Shown: in pieces, positions 48,801-52,124 of the stretch
Layout: each line of letters opens with the position of its first letter
Numbering within the stretch: the stretch's first letter is position 1
Source of the DNA: Areca catechu
Taxonomy: Eukaryota; Streptophyta; Magnoliopsida; Arecales; Arecaceae
Direction of reading: 5' to 3'
NCBI GenBank assembly: GCA_021397845.1
Contig: CM038050.1
Location: 10,420,471-10,484,470, forward strand
Length of the DNA stretch: 64,000 bases
The notes under the pieces: generated by a model
Seen by the model: only the letters and a program-made list of their open reading frames with translations
The model's database searches: none
Told to the model about the DNA's origin: nothing
Program-made: the position numbers and the translations under genes

Positions 48801-49208
48801 CATCCAAACCCAAAAAGACAAAAAAAAAAAGGAAAGAAAACAACTCACGGGCTATCTCGCCTATGCCTCCAATAGCGGCTGATGCTGTTCTTGAAGTACA
48901 CCGAAGCCAGAAGCCGGACATCCTCCCGGCAGGCCAAATCCCTCGCTGCGATTATCTCCTGCATCCACCATTCTGTCAATGAGCCTCCAATACGCATCTT
49001 TCGTGATGAAAATGAACGCAGAACCAGAAGCCGGGGCGGTTCTGGTTCTGCGAGGGTGAGATGTTACGAGAAGACAAGAACAGAAGGCGGGGCGGTTCTC
49101 GCACTGTGCGAGGGTGGCCTCCGCCGGCTTGCGGAGAGACTCGTCGGAGCACAGCGAGTTAGAGAGAAGAGAGTAAACGGTCTGGACGTCGGACACCGAG
49201 AGAGCCAT
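814..49208 (-). CDS. Importin-11-like nuclear transport receptor (17 exons, C-terminus not in window)
   Basis: Karyopherin-beta family receptor, expected to carry cargo through nuclear pores under Ran-GTP control. I recognise it by resemblance to the plant importin-11-like family (Arabidopsis AT3G08960 type, about 1,000 aa). Exons on the minus strand, 5' to 3': 49208-49068, 48958-48849, 46349-46277, 45964-45903, 40002-39861, 23964-23746, 23623-23557, 15979-15574, 13751-13604, 13507-13347, 11829-11730, 10369-10295, 9903-9769, 6885-6793, 4503-4321, 4231-4127, 972-814. They total 2,379 nt, or 793 codons, with no stop and matching phases at every junction. Residues about 25-108 form the importin-beta N-terminal domain (ASVYFKNSISRYWR); the rest is helical-repeat sequence (KRACTKLMKVL, CLNKITNPEP, YELSSYLNF, IVGNVNDKGLLSILPVIDIL). 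The intact frame argues for a functional gene despite a 14.3-kb retrotransposon in intron 5. The start is the first ATG that opens the conserved N-terminus. Orthology to AT3G08960 is from memory of the family. Confidence 0.9.
973..4126. other. Intron 16 of the importin-11-like gene
   Basis: No gene seen. It is AT-rich, with a purine-rich run at about 2385-2425 and a degenerate GGTATGG/TACCGA-type repeat at about 3690-3865. Confidence 0.6.
3690..3865. repeat. Degenerate GGTATGG/CCATACC-motif repeat
   Basis: Dense overlapping runs of TACCG, GGTAC, GTATTG and CATACC half-palindromes begin after CAAGGTTTG and end before AAGCCTTGA. The same motif mix recurs at 12725-12930, 16253-16335, 17505-17606, 20690-20800, 24955-25070 and 42400-42600, so this is one member of a dispersed intronic family. 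The transposition mechanism is unknown. Confidence 0.45.
4127..4231 (-). CDS. Importin-11-like exon 16
   Basis: Codons 706-740, starting LWEATLSNASSIVPQLLDFF and ending ITERSFDHLK. Acceptor TATGCAG|CTT, donor AAG|GTTTGC. Confidence 0.86.
4321..4503 (-). CDS. Importin-11-like exon 15
   Basis: Codons 645-705, starting IWEESTGESLLQIQLLAALR, with LPILQKGIDIDNPDALNLLE near the end. Acceptor TTATCAG|ATC, donor CTG|GTCAGT. Confidence 0.9.
4504..6792. other. Intron 14 of the importin-11-like gene
   Basis: No gene seen. It contains a G homopolymer run at about 6244-6265 and otherwise ordinary AT-rich intron sequence. Short open frames here lack codon structure or recognisable motifs. Confidence 0.5.
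6793..6885 (-). CDS. Importin-11-like exon 14
   Basis: Codons 614-644, starting VQILNLISVLIEHVGEKLAP and ending SQLADFFHK. Acceptor TTTTCAG|GTT, donor AAG|GTATGC. Confidence 0.86.
6938..7000. repeat. Compound microsatellite (C)n(A)n(AC)n
   Basis: A run of about 22 C, then an A-rich stretch with AAAG units, then an AC dinucleotide run. It lies in intron 13, just upstream of exon 14. Length is likely polymorphic and may be misassembled. Confidence 0.8.
7640..8000. mobile_element. PIF/Harbinger (Tourist-like) MITE
   Basis: A 361-bp element in intron 13 with imperfect terminal inverted repeats: GGCTCTGTTTGATTGCTGG at the left, and on the reverse strand of the right end GGCCCTGTTTGGTCACTAAG. The GGCCCTGTTTGG terminus is typical of plant Tourist/Harbinger MITEs, which duplicate TTA/TAA. 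The left flank is TTA and the right flank TTC, so one duplication copy has a mismatch. There is no coding capacity. Confidence 0.6.
8815..9245. repeat. GGGATG/GGGAC-motif repeat with a polypyrimidine expansion
   Basis: The outer parts carry the degenerate motifs ATGGGATTCCCG, CTCATCCCGGTAGCGG, GATGGATATCC and, at the right, CCATCCTGCCAGGACA. Between them, about 8897-9150 is a long C/T tract of CTTT, CTTCC and TTTTC units. The long open frames on both strands here are products of the low-complexity tract, not genes. Confidence 0.6.
9769..9903 (-). CDS. Importin-11-like exon 13
   Basis: Codons 569-613, starting LAACRSLCYLVQDTNFSEQD and ending MEDVQEFDSK. Acceptor TTTTGCAG|CTG, donor AAG|GTTTGT. 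Confidence 0.88.
10020..10195. repeat. GGGATG/GGGAC-motif dispersed repeat, second copy
   Basis: Starts near GATGTTGGGATGGAGC and ends near CTCATCCCACAGAAATG, with internal ATCCCGTTC, GTCCCAGTACGTCCC and TATTGGGATAGGGC. It has the same motif vocabulary as 8815-9245 and 18095-18315. It lies in intron 12 between exons 13 and 12. Confidence 0.4.
10295..10369 (-). CDS. Importin-11-like exon 12
   Basis: Codons 544-568, IKGETRKLAYCALIKLLQDN and DIAVR. Acceptor TTTGTAG|ATC, donor AGA|GTATGT. Confidence 0.88.
10370..11729. other. Intron 11 of the importin-11-like gene
   Basis: AT-rich intron sequence. I see no gene, RNA gene or clear mobile element. Confidence 0.5.
11730..11829 (-). CDS. Importin-11-like exon 11
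   Basis: Codons 510 (completed) to 543, starting FHGSLSIELANDHPNLRIIH and ending LLLGQWVSE. Acceptor ATGCAG|G, donor GAG|GTTCAA. Confidence 0.88.
11830..13346. other. Intron 10 of the importin-11-like gene with a GGTAC-type repeat
   Basis: AT-rich intron sequence with a degenerate GTACC/GGTACT/CAGTAC-rich repeat at about 12725-12930. No gene is supported. Confidence 0.5.
13347..13507 (-). CDS. Importin-11-like exon 10
   Basis: Codons 457-509 plus two bases, LLGPVVISILHEAMNCSPPL to AYYELSSYLNFNE. Acceptor TTCTCAG|CTC, donor TG|GTACTG. The split tryptophan is completed by exon 11. Confidence 0.88.
13604..13751 (-). CDS. Importin-11-like exon 9
   Basis: Codons 407 (completed) to 456, starting YFIYTAKDLDEWYQSPESFH and ending IVLFENYRH. 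The acceptor is TTTAACAG|G; a later AG at TATACAG would break the frame. Donor CAT|GTTAGC. Confidence 0.85.
13752..15573. other. Intron 8 of the importin-11-like gene
   Basis: AT-rich intron sequence with no gene or recognisable element. Confidence 0.5.
15574..15979 (-). CDS. Importin-11-like exon 8
   Basis: Codons 272 (completed) to 406 plus two bases. It is the longest exon, starting SSFLEGQIKLRDFSKRACTK, passing through CVMIK-type helices and GRVIDGSVESLSLEQRKK, and ending LLCNILIR. Acceptor TCTGCAG|AC, donor AG|GTGACT. Confidence 0.9.
16253..17606. mobile_element. Unclassified insertion flanked by an 11-bp direct repeat
   Basis: The sequence ATCAAGAGCAA occurs at 16242-16252 and again at 17607-17617, immediately flanking a 1,354-bp block. 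Both ends of the block carry the CCGGTATGGTAC / GATACGATAC motif mixture in roughly inverted arrangement (GTCACTGGCCGG near the left, CCGGTCACC near the right). An 11-bp duplication would fit a Mutator-like or LINE-like event. No transposase is visible, so this is probably non-autonomous. It lies in intron 7. Confidence 0.5.
18095..18315. repeat. GGGATG/GGGAC-motif dispersed repeat, third copy
   Basis: Begins near AATCCCGTGGGACACTATCC and ends near GGGACATCCCATCGGGACCC, which makes the ends partly inverted. Inside is a short tandem AAGATGTTCC (x3, from about 18178). Same family as 8815-9245 and 10020-10195. Confidence 0.45.
19465..20440 (+). pseudogene. Decayed hAT-type transposase fragment (BED zinc finger region)
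   Basis: Translation with frame changes and stops gives MDPPRKESERDIGW, then an ITRLKQYLI segment, then MCQKCT and a QLMKKDFTNFK segment. This layout (DIGW start, Cys-rich finger, RLKQHL-like motif, CPKCP-like motif, then a K/R-rich helix) is that of the N-terminal BED finger in plant hAT transposases. The downstream part (19906-20440) is Ser/Tyr/Lys-rich with YGYG and SSSRYPIQP stretches and multiple stops. It has no intact frame and cannot encode an active transposase. It lies in intron 7 of the host gene, opposite strand. Confidence 0.5.
20690..20800. repeat. GGTATGG/CCATACC-motif repeat in intron 7
   Basis: A short block with CATGGTATCG, GGTACCATACCATACCGGCC and GGTGACCAGTACGAGTACC. Same motif vocabulary as 3690-3865. 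Confidence 0.4.
20935..21462. repeat. Diverged tandem duplication of about 260 bp
   Basis: Copy 1 (about 20935-21192) and copy 2 (about 21193-21462) share in order CATCAA-AAAT, AGCTATGACAT, ATAAAG, GACCATTCAAAGGATCA, CATTGGA, ACTTTCACTCTCTA, TAGCCCCT and TCACTGACCACC. Offsets between anchors are 258-270 bp. The copies differ by many substitutions and small indels, so the duplication is old. No coding meaning is seen. Confidence 0.7.
21463..23556. other. Distal part of intron 7
   Basis: AT-rich intron sequence between the tandem duplication and exon 7. No supported gene or element; short open frames look random. Confidence 0.45.
23557..23623 (-). CDS. Importin-11-like exon 7
   Basis: Codons 250-271 plus one base, starting EVRQVKDVSPVLLSAIQSIL. 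Acceptor TTTTAAG|GAG, donor TACT|GTAAGA. The split tyrosine codon is completed by exon 8. Confidence 0.85.
23746..23964 (-). CDS. Importin-11-like exon 6
   Basis: Codons 177-249, starting IASHLFEHTWTLWKSDMQTI and ending SGHPSDTTSAQ, phase 0 at both ends. Acceptor GATGTAG|ATA, donor CAG|GTATCG. It directly continues exon 5 across the retrotransposon-bearing intron. Confidence 0.88.
23965..25113. other. Intron 5, segment downstream of the Tat insertion
   Basis: AT-rich intron sequence. A GGTATGG/CCATACC-type repeat at about 24955-25070 lies just outside the retrotransposon, so the element landed next to or inside an older repeat. Confidence 0.5.
25114..25118. repeat. Target-site duplication GGTAC, left copy
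   Basis: GGTAC directly precedes the left LTR terminus (TGTTGCCG). It matches GGTAC at 39418-39422 exactly. Five bp is the standard duplication for Ty3/gypsy integrases. Confidence 0.95.
25119..28008 (-). repeat. 3' LTR of the intronic Tat element (2,890 bp)
   Basis: On the plus strand it runs from TGTTGCCGATCTCACC to CAGCCATATCA. It matches 37226-39417 along its whole length apart from array copy number. In element orientation the U3 end is at 28008 and the R-U5 part at 25119-25880. The U3 part is dominated by the GC-rich tandem array. It lies between host exons 5 and 6 in sense orientation, so its poly(A) signal could in principle truncate host transcripts. Confidence 0.95.
25885..27930. 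repeat. GC-rich higher-order tandem array in U3 of the 3' LTR
   Basis: Monomers of about 61 bp, each opening with (C)TCGGCCGAGGTGGACCC, fall into three types: one with GTCTCCGGGCGCCAACTGG, one with ATCTCCGGGCGCCACCCGG and one with CTCCTGGGCGGACACCTGG. The third type recurs at about 26107, 26287, 26467, 26626, 26809, 26989, 27177, 27363, 27424, 27607 and 27787, giving a trimer period of about 180-187 bp with one shortened unit (26467-26626) and one doubled monomer (27363-27424). Stop-free frames of several hundred codons on both strands are a by-product of the GC-rich unit. Confidence 0.9.
28009..28026 (-). other. Polypurine tract of the intronic Tat element
   Basis: On the minus strand GAGGGGATGGGGGGC lies three bases from the start of the 3' LTR (TGATATGGCTG). 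This is the expected place and composition of the primer for plus-strand DNA synthesis. Confidence 0.8.
28027..28506 (+). other. Leader between PPT and antisense ORF
   Basis: GC-rich sequence with no gene on the minus strand. In plus orientation it would be the promoter and 5' UTR of the antisense ORF. I see CAGCCATTAATGCG near 28180 but no convincing TATA box. Confidence 0.4.
28507..30722 (+). pseudogene. Antisense extra ORF of the Tat element, gypsy-type transposon protein, three exons
   Basis: It lies opposite to gag-pol, between integrase and the 3' LTR. Proposed exons are 28507-29362, 29455-29975 and 30051-30722, about 682 codons. Introns are 92 and 75 nt: CTGG|GTGAGG to CCTTTCAG|GTATG keeps phase 1, and ACG|GTAAGT to GGAGCAG|ATC keeps phase 0. 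The N-terminus is Pro/Ser-rich. Residues about 80-200 (LSLPRPGDRVTL, YEDFLLRGLRFPLHPFF, HYRLVPAQLAPNA, FCHFHGF) resemble the Pfam putative gypsy type transposon domain. Exon 2 is a basic/Ala-Pro linker. Exon 3 is a long charged coiled coil ending in an acidic Pro-rich tail. In-frame TAG stops at 29095-29097, 29862-29864 and 30093-30095 make it a pseudogene now. The function of this protein class is unknown. Confidence 0.7.
30925..31620. repeat. 121-bp tandem array in the Tat 3' region
   Basis: The anchor CGCCTTCCAGACCGAA recurs at 31091, 31212, 31333, 31454 and 31575, an exact 121-bp spacing, with a diverged copy at 30970 (CACCCTTCAGACTAAAG). Each unit also carries GGACTGCGTGGGCGAG, CTCCGGACTGAACC and GGCTTTATCCGAGCCCTGC. 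It lies between the antisense ORF and the end of integrase. Tat elements are known for variable tandem repeats here that can seed satellites. Confidence 0.92.
31728..32790 (-). pseudogene. Tat integrase
   Basis: The N-terminal HHCC zinc finger is visible (EIHEGIYGNH, then RCDRCQRH). The catalytic core follows: D in WGMDLLG, D in TIITDNG, E in QTNGEAEVTN. The C-terminal GPY-type segment is LNWEGPYRVAEVLPHGAYYL. A TGA at 32472-32474 interrupts the core after AIDYFTK. It would join the DNA copy to the target, giving the 5-bp duplication seen. Confidence 0.88.
33000..33460 (-). pseudogene. Tat second (archaeal-type) RNase H
   Basis: An extra RNase H domain after the RT-linked one. Catalytic residues are visible in order: D in FHVDGASNSSGSGAG (about 33404), E in AEYEAL, D in TDSQLV and D in NACADALSRLA (about 33068). 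Acquisition of this domain is a hallmark of the Tat lineage. The domain is intact but out of frame with RT. Confidence 0.88.
33450..34720 (-). pseudogene. Tat reverse transcriptase and RNase H
   Basis: RT starts around EEVKKLLTAGFVREVQYPSW and WRICVDYTNLNRACPKDSFP, with LLSFMDAFS and MMPFGLKN in the palm. The catalytic YVDD is at 34282-34271. The thumb and the first RNase H follow (VQRLTGRIAALSRFISRSAD; PVYYTSKLLRNAELMYSRSE; LTDQPLKAIL). Stops at 34445, 34304 and 34202 interrupt RT. Two of these are TAG where the second Tat copy in this window has a glutamine codon. Confidence 0.9.
35100..35450 (-). pseudogene. Tat aspartic protease
   Basis: Retropepsin-like protease that would mature the polyprotein. 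The catalytic motif is DSGSS at about 35386-35372 in the context HRIMVDSGSSTDVLFYDAF. Flap-like VGFTGDSVGVEGEITLPV and the C-terminal SPYNAILSRPGFNQLDAV complete the fold. The frame through this domain is open. Confidence 0.85.
35640..37147 (-). pseudogene. Tat gag region
   Basis: Structural protein that would form the virus-like particle. The Pro/Gln-rich N-terminus contains IQQLQTLTTAVRQLQHQQQS, a likely coiled coil, then a basic patch (RRSRRRRGKAFRRDR). The retrotransposon gag core follows from 36472 (MPQVDPYVGTTDPLDHLESY; VARVWFTSLEP; LEGKFVAHFDACRK; LFSIRQQDRELLRDYI). A zinc-knuckle-like C-x2-H-x3-H-x4-C motif (CQFHREHGHDMEC) lies at about 35740-35700, followed by the EIEELIKRGYLRKFV helix. 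A TAA stop at 36500-36502 splits the N-terminal region from the core. Confidence 0.88.
37204..37223 (-). other. Primer binding site of the intronic Tat element
   Basis: On the minus strand TTGGCGCGCCAGGTAGGGGG begins two bases after the end of the 5' LTR. The TGGCGC start fits pairing with the CCA end of a tRNA; I cannot assign which tRNA. Confidence 0.75.
37226..39417 (-). repeat. 5' LTR of the intronic Tat element (2,192 bp)
   Basis: Runs TGTTGCCGATATCACC to CAGCCATATCA on the plus strand. It is shorter than the 3' LTR by 698 bp, almost entirely in the tandem array. U3 is at the 39417 side. Confidence 0.95.
37995..39340. repeat. GC-rich higher-order tandem array in U3 of the 5' LTR
   Basis: Same 61-bp monomers and trimer arrangement as in the other LTR. 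The CTCCTGGGCGGACAC monomer recurs at about 38029, 38215, 38397, 38582, 38766, 38950 and 39198, so there are about seven trimers against about eleven in the 3' LTR. The 248-bp step before 39198 reflects one extra monomer. Confidence 0.9.
39418..39422. repeat. Target-site duplication GGTAC, right copy
   Basis: It exactly matches 25114-25118. Together they bound the Tat element. Confidence 0.95.
39423..39860. other. Intron 5, segment upstream of the Tat insertion
   Basis: AT-rich intron sequence with no gene. Without the element and one TSD copy, intron 5 would be about 1.6 kb. Confidence 0.6.
39861..40002 (-). CDS. Importin-11-like exon 5
   Basis: Codons 129 (completed) to 176, starting PELFSFLLQQLQSADMLASH and ending SDQRNFSE. 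Acceptor CATAG|G, donor GAG|GTATGT. The donor opens the 15.9-kb intron 5 that contains the Tat retrotransposon. Confidence 0.88.
41591..41745. repeat. 49-bp tandem repeat, about three copies
   Basis: The anchor CCTATAYCAAG recurs at 41609, 41658 and 41707, each followed by TATCAACCTTTACA or a close variant and AAATCTC. Copies differ by a few substitutions. Confidence 0.85.
42752..42831. repeat. Compound microsatellite (T)n(GT)n(G)n
   Basis: A T run, then about 22 GT units, then a G run of about 12. It generates spurious open frames on both strands. Confidence 0.9.
44050..44960 (+). pseudogene. Decayed transposon-like coding remnant, possibly a hAT C-terminus
   Basis: With frame changes, translation gives an acidic/Ser-rich stretch (EDSDETPKPSNSDLPGSSHN), a Gly-rich stretch and a Tyr/Ser-rich end (HAYGYEYSQGPKYNTASYYV), with stops throughout. 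The low-complexity D/S/G/Y ending resembles C-termini of plant hAT-related proteins and the tail of the remnant at 19906-20440. I am not sure of the family. Confidence 0.3.
45903..45964 (-). CDS. Importin-11-like exon 4
   Basis: Codons 109-128 plus two bases, IAIQLAVLVSKIARIDYPKE plus the first two bases of a tryptophan codon. The motif ARIDYPKEWP is typical of the family. Acceptor GGCACAG|ATA, donor TG|GTATGA. Confidence 0.88.
46277..46349 (-). CDS. Importin-11-like exon 3
   Basis: Codons 84 (completed) to 108, GISNEEKVHLRKKLLLHIRE and ENTQ. This is the end of the importin N-terminal domain. Acceptor CTGCAG|A, donor CAG|GTTAAA. Confidence 0.88.
46350..48848. other. Intron 2 of the importin-11-like gene
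   Basis: AT-rich intron sequence. I see no gene, RNA gene or clear mobile element. Confidence 0.5.
48849..48958 (-). CDS. Importin-11-like exon 2
   Basis: Codons 48-83 plus two bases (EIIAARDLACREDVRLLASV, then YFKNSISRYWRHRRDS). The acceptor is GGATGCAG|GAG and the donor CC|GTGAGT. Joining to exon 3 restores a proline codon followed by GISNEEK. The intron before it is only 109 nt and contains a partial copy of exon 1. Confidence 0.85.
48959..49067 (-). other. 109-nt intron 1 containing a copy of exon 1 sequence
   Basis: It starts GTAACATC and ends GGATGCAG. Its first half (about 49020-49057) is a near copy of exon 1 at about 49077-49116; the cores AGAACCGCCCCG and CTTCTG are shared, offset 56 bp. 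Reading straight through the intron keeps an open frame but shifts away from the conserved EIIAARDLA segment, so splicing is required. Confidence 0.65.
49068..49208 (-). CDS. Importin-11-like exon 1
   Basis: Codons 1-47, from the start MALSVSDVQTVY to CENRPAFCSCLL, ending in phase 0 at CTC|GTAACA. It opens the importin-beta N-terminal domain. An open frame extends upstream to 49490, but that part (serine/proline-rich, after a TATA-like box) looks like 5' UTR rather than protein. Confidence 0.85.
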
Positions 49209-49515
49209 CACCCCCGCTCTAGCTGTGGAGATCTGTTCTCCTCGTTCTTGGAATGGAGGAGGTGAAGGAGGAGACCGGCGGCGACGAATCGAATCCTCGA
49301 ATGCGATCGGCGGAAGGGAGAGGCTGAGGGAGGTGAATAATGGCTTCTCACCGCGAGCCGGAGAGCAGTATGGGGAGTGGGTATGGGATTTATAAGCGCT
49401 AGGGTTGCGCGACTTGCGGTCGGGGAGAGGGAGAGAGCCAGAGAGGCGAAGGGGGGCTCCGACCGAGTGCAGGCGATGACAGCGGGCCACAGAGGCAAGG
49501 TCGGTTAATAAAATA
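49209..49515 (-). promoter_or_regulatory. Proximal promoter and 5' UTR of the importin-11-like gene
   Basis: On the minus strand a TATA-like box (CTTATAAAT) lies at 49388-49396, about 180 bp upstream of the ATG. Directly upstream of it is AACCCTAG (49399-49406), a telo-box-like element common in promoters of plant housekeeping and translation-related genes. The 5' UTR is C/T-rich (CTCCCT, TCTCCCT stretches), as is usual in plant leaders. No transcript evidence is available. Confidence 0.5.
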
Positions 49516-49530
49516 TTTGAAGGGCCTTTT

Positions 49531-49869
49531 ATTTATTTATTTATTTATTTATTTATTTTATATAGAAAAAAAATAAAATAAAATAAAGGGAGAGGGGAAG
49601 ACCACCAGTGTAGCTCCCTACTCGGGTCCCAATCCGTTAGACCCGATTCGGGTCACAAATTTTCGCGTGCCCTTCCCATCAACTGGGTGAGTACGTCAGC
49701 CTAATTCCAATACAAGCCGGAGTTTCGGCCGCTCGGTCCCCCAGTCACGTGTCCCATAATTAATTTGGAATTTAATCGAGTCATCCGCGGGATCATTTCT
49801 CGAACCCATGACCAGTGGATTATTCATAAGAGGCCGCGCCTTAACTAGCCGAGCTACCACCGTAGTGGT
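49531..49869 (-). mobile_element. tRNA-derived SINE with 15-bp target duplication
   Basis: A 339-bp retroposon flanked by TTTGAAGGGCCTTTT at 49516-49530 and 49870-49884. On the minus strand it opens with a tRNA-like head: an A-box-like TAGCTCGGCTAGTTAAGG (about 49855-49838), then TCATGGGTTCGAGAA with a B-box-like GGTTCGA (about 49800). An unrelated body follows, then a tail rich in AAAT units (plus strand TTTATTTA, 49531-49560). A pol III head, A-rich tail and long duplication are diagnostic of a LINE-mobilised SINE. It lies about 320 bp upstream of the importin-11-like ATG. Confidence 0.75.
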
Positions 49870-49943
49870 TTTGAAGGGCCTTTTGTGGAGTTTTTCCATT
49901 TCTTCGTAACACTAAAAAATAAAAATAAAAACACGAAATAGAT

Positions 49944-50364
49944 TGGGATGGTAATTTTTATGAACCCAGTAGATATCTGATTCAATCCGATCCTGATAAG
50001 ATGGATAAAATCTAATCCATCTAATTTATAAATAAATATGAATTATATATAAAAAAAATTTGATTCATATTCGGATCAGGTATGGATAGTAGTACTTCCC
50101 GATCCAAAACCAATCCATTTATATATAAAAAAATTATGTTTATAAAATATTTAAGTAAATTACCTAACCCGACTAGACTCAACATGACCCGTTGATGTTT
50201 TAAGTAAACTAGGTTTTATAAAATCGGGTATACCCGACTCGATCCGATCTAAACGTGATTTTTTTTATACCCGACCCGAGACGGGTATGGGATAGAAATT
50301 TTTTTAATGAGATGGGTATGGATTTTGGATGACTTGATCCAAACCCGACCTGTTGTCATCCCTA
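49944..50364. mobile_element. Possible short inverted-repeat MITE
   Basis: The ends are weakly inverted: TTGGGATGGTAAT at the left and, read from the other strand, TAGGGATGACAAC at the right. Inside are repeated ACCCGA/CGGGTA motifs. I find no matching target duplication, so this is tentative. Confidence 0.3.
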
Positions 50365-50520
50365 GAGAATGGTGCCTTTTTGTGATTTGTCTCTGCCATG
50401 GTTTAGGTTGACGCCAATCACATGATTTGGTAATTGACCGCCTTCTGCAAGATCGGATCCAAGCTTGCTTCTTAGCGAGTCTGACCCAGGATGGTCATAG
50501 GCCGAGATATGGATCCAGGC

Positions 50521-50753
50521 TAGGGCTGGAAATAGGCTGGCCCAAAAGCCCATTGTCTAGAACTGGGCTGGGCCAGCTCAATAAACTTTGAGCCGGCCTG
50601 AAATTGGTTCAAGCTTCGGACCAAATGTTAAGCATATCGGACTAGTCTTCGGGCTGTAAAATAGAGTCAATTTAATTTTTGGACTAAAGGGATGCCCGGA
50701 TTCGATCCAAAAATTTTTAAAATAATCTTTGGGCCGGCCTATTTCTAGTCCTA
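50521..50753. mobile_element. hAT-type MITE with 8-bp target duplication
   Basis: A 233-bp element flanked by ATCCAGGC at 50513-50520 and 50754-50761. Terminal inverted repeats are TAGGGCTGGAAATAGGCTGG at the left and TAGGACTAGAAATAGGCCGG read from the right, three mismatches in twenty. An 8-bp duplication and TAGGG-type ends fit the hAT superfamily. There is no coding capacity. Confidence 0.85.
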
Positions 50754-50761
50754 ATCCAGGC

Positions 50762-52124
50762 TCGACCAATTTAATTAGTGGTTATGCACCTTATCAGTCA
50801 AGCTTTGTGTAGTGTTTGGCTTAATTTAATACCGAGTTGTGAATTTGGGACACAATTCGTATTATCAAAGTATTATTGCCACAATCTAGCTATCCTGACA
50901 GATCACTTAGATCGATAATAAAGCTGAAGACAAATTTTGGTCAAGTACAAGTACCTTTTCAGTTGAGTATCTATGATCAAGTACCTATAACAAAGTACGG
51001 ATATTTTTTTGGTTGAATAACTTTAGTCGATAATGAATACCTTCTTCACCGAGTACGAGTATTTATGATCGAGTACGAGTATCTATGATCAAATACGAGT
51101 AATTATAGCTTAGTACAAGCAGCCTCGACAAGCAGATCAATTTTTGTTTATTTTATAGCAGAAAAATAGATATATATATATATTTATTTAATATATATTT
51201 GAAATGTTTGAAAAATAATTTTATAGTATGTGGTAGAATCAATTTAGTATGATAAAATAATTTAGAAACACTATAGTATAAGGTTATGAAATTTGGCATG
51301 GGAGGTAAATAAAATCACTACCTTGAAGAAAATTTGGTCTCCTTCTCATGCAAAGACTAATTGGACAACACGCTCTCTTCTAAAGTACAACCCGAAGGCC
51401 AGAACTTTAATGCCTGTCGGTGGCACGATCTCGAATGGACATCAATCAGCTCATTTTCAGTCCAAAAATTTAAAATGGAAAAGGATTGGAAAGGAAAAAA
51501 GATTTTAAAATTGAAATGGAGGAATATCAAAGAATGAGAGAGGGAGAACTTGAGATGTTGGATCCAGTGTTATGAGCCTTAAAGGTTTTACCCTTAGGTT
51601 TGAACTTGTTTGGATTATGACGGTAAGGTTGGTTTAATTTGTATTGGTGATCAGTTGAAATTTAGGCTTTGATTTTGGTTTAGTATTGTTATTGGTTTGG
51701 TATTATTGGGTTTTAGATCTATGTTGGTCTTCTATCATTGAGTTTAAAAGTTGAGTTAAGGTTAGCTTTTCTTGCTTTTGGAGCTGATTTTTGATAAAGT
51801 CATTCCAAGAATGATCCAGACCGATCAATCACTGACCAAAGTCCTAAGGTGGTTAGCCAAAATCTCATTTGACTTTGCCACCTCTTAAAATGGGATCTAT
51901 CAAATTTTTTGGATTTAGGACTAATGGTGTCATTCCTAAGGGTTGCCATTGGATCCAAGTCAGATTCAAAGAAGAAGATCTGGAAAATAAAAATAATTTT
52001 GTTAAGAATTTGTTTAAATAATCTAATCATTTTTTTATAAGTTACTCAAGAGCAACTACACTTAATCTCGATTTGTTTTTTTTTCTCATTCTTGTTTCAA
52101 TTACTCATATTTCTTTATATATGG
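50762..52124. other. Intergenic AT-rich region
   Basis: No gene supported. It contains a degenerate 20-bp tandem repeat at about 51053-51120 (GAGTACGAGTATYTATGATC). Confidence 0.5.

Noticed and set aside
48861..49490. A continuous 209-codon frame across the first exon
   Set aside because: The upstream part is 5' UTR and the downstream part reads through intron 1 in a frame that misses the conserved EIIAARDLA segment; the spliced model fits the family.
49800..49869. A genuine tRNA gene on the minus strand
   Set aside because: The A- and B-box-like motifs are present but no cloverleaf or acceptor stem forms, and the sequence continues into a SINE body and A-rich tail with flanking duplication.
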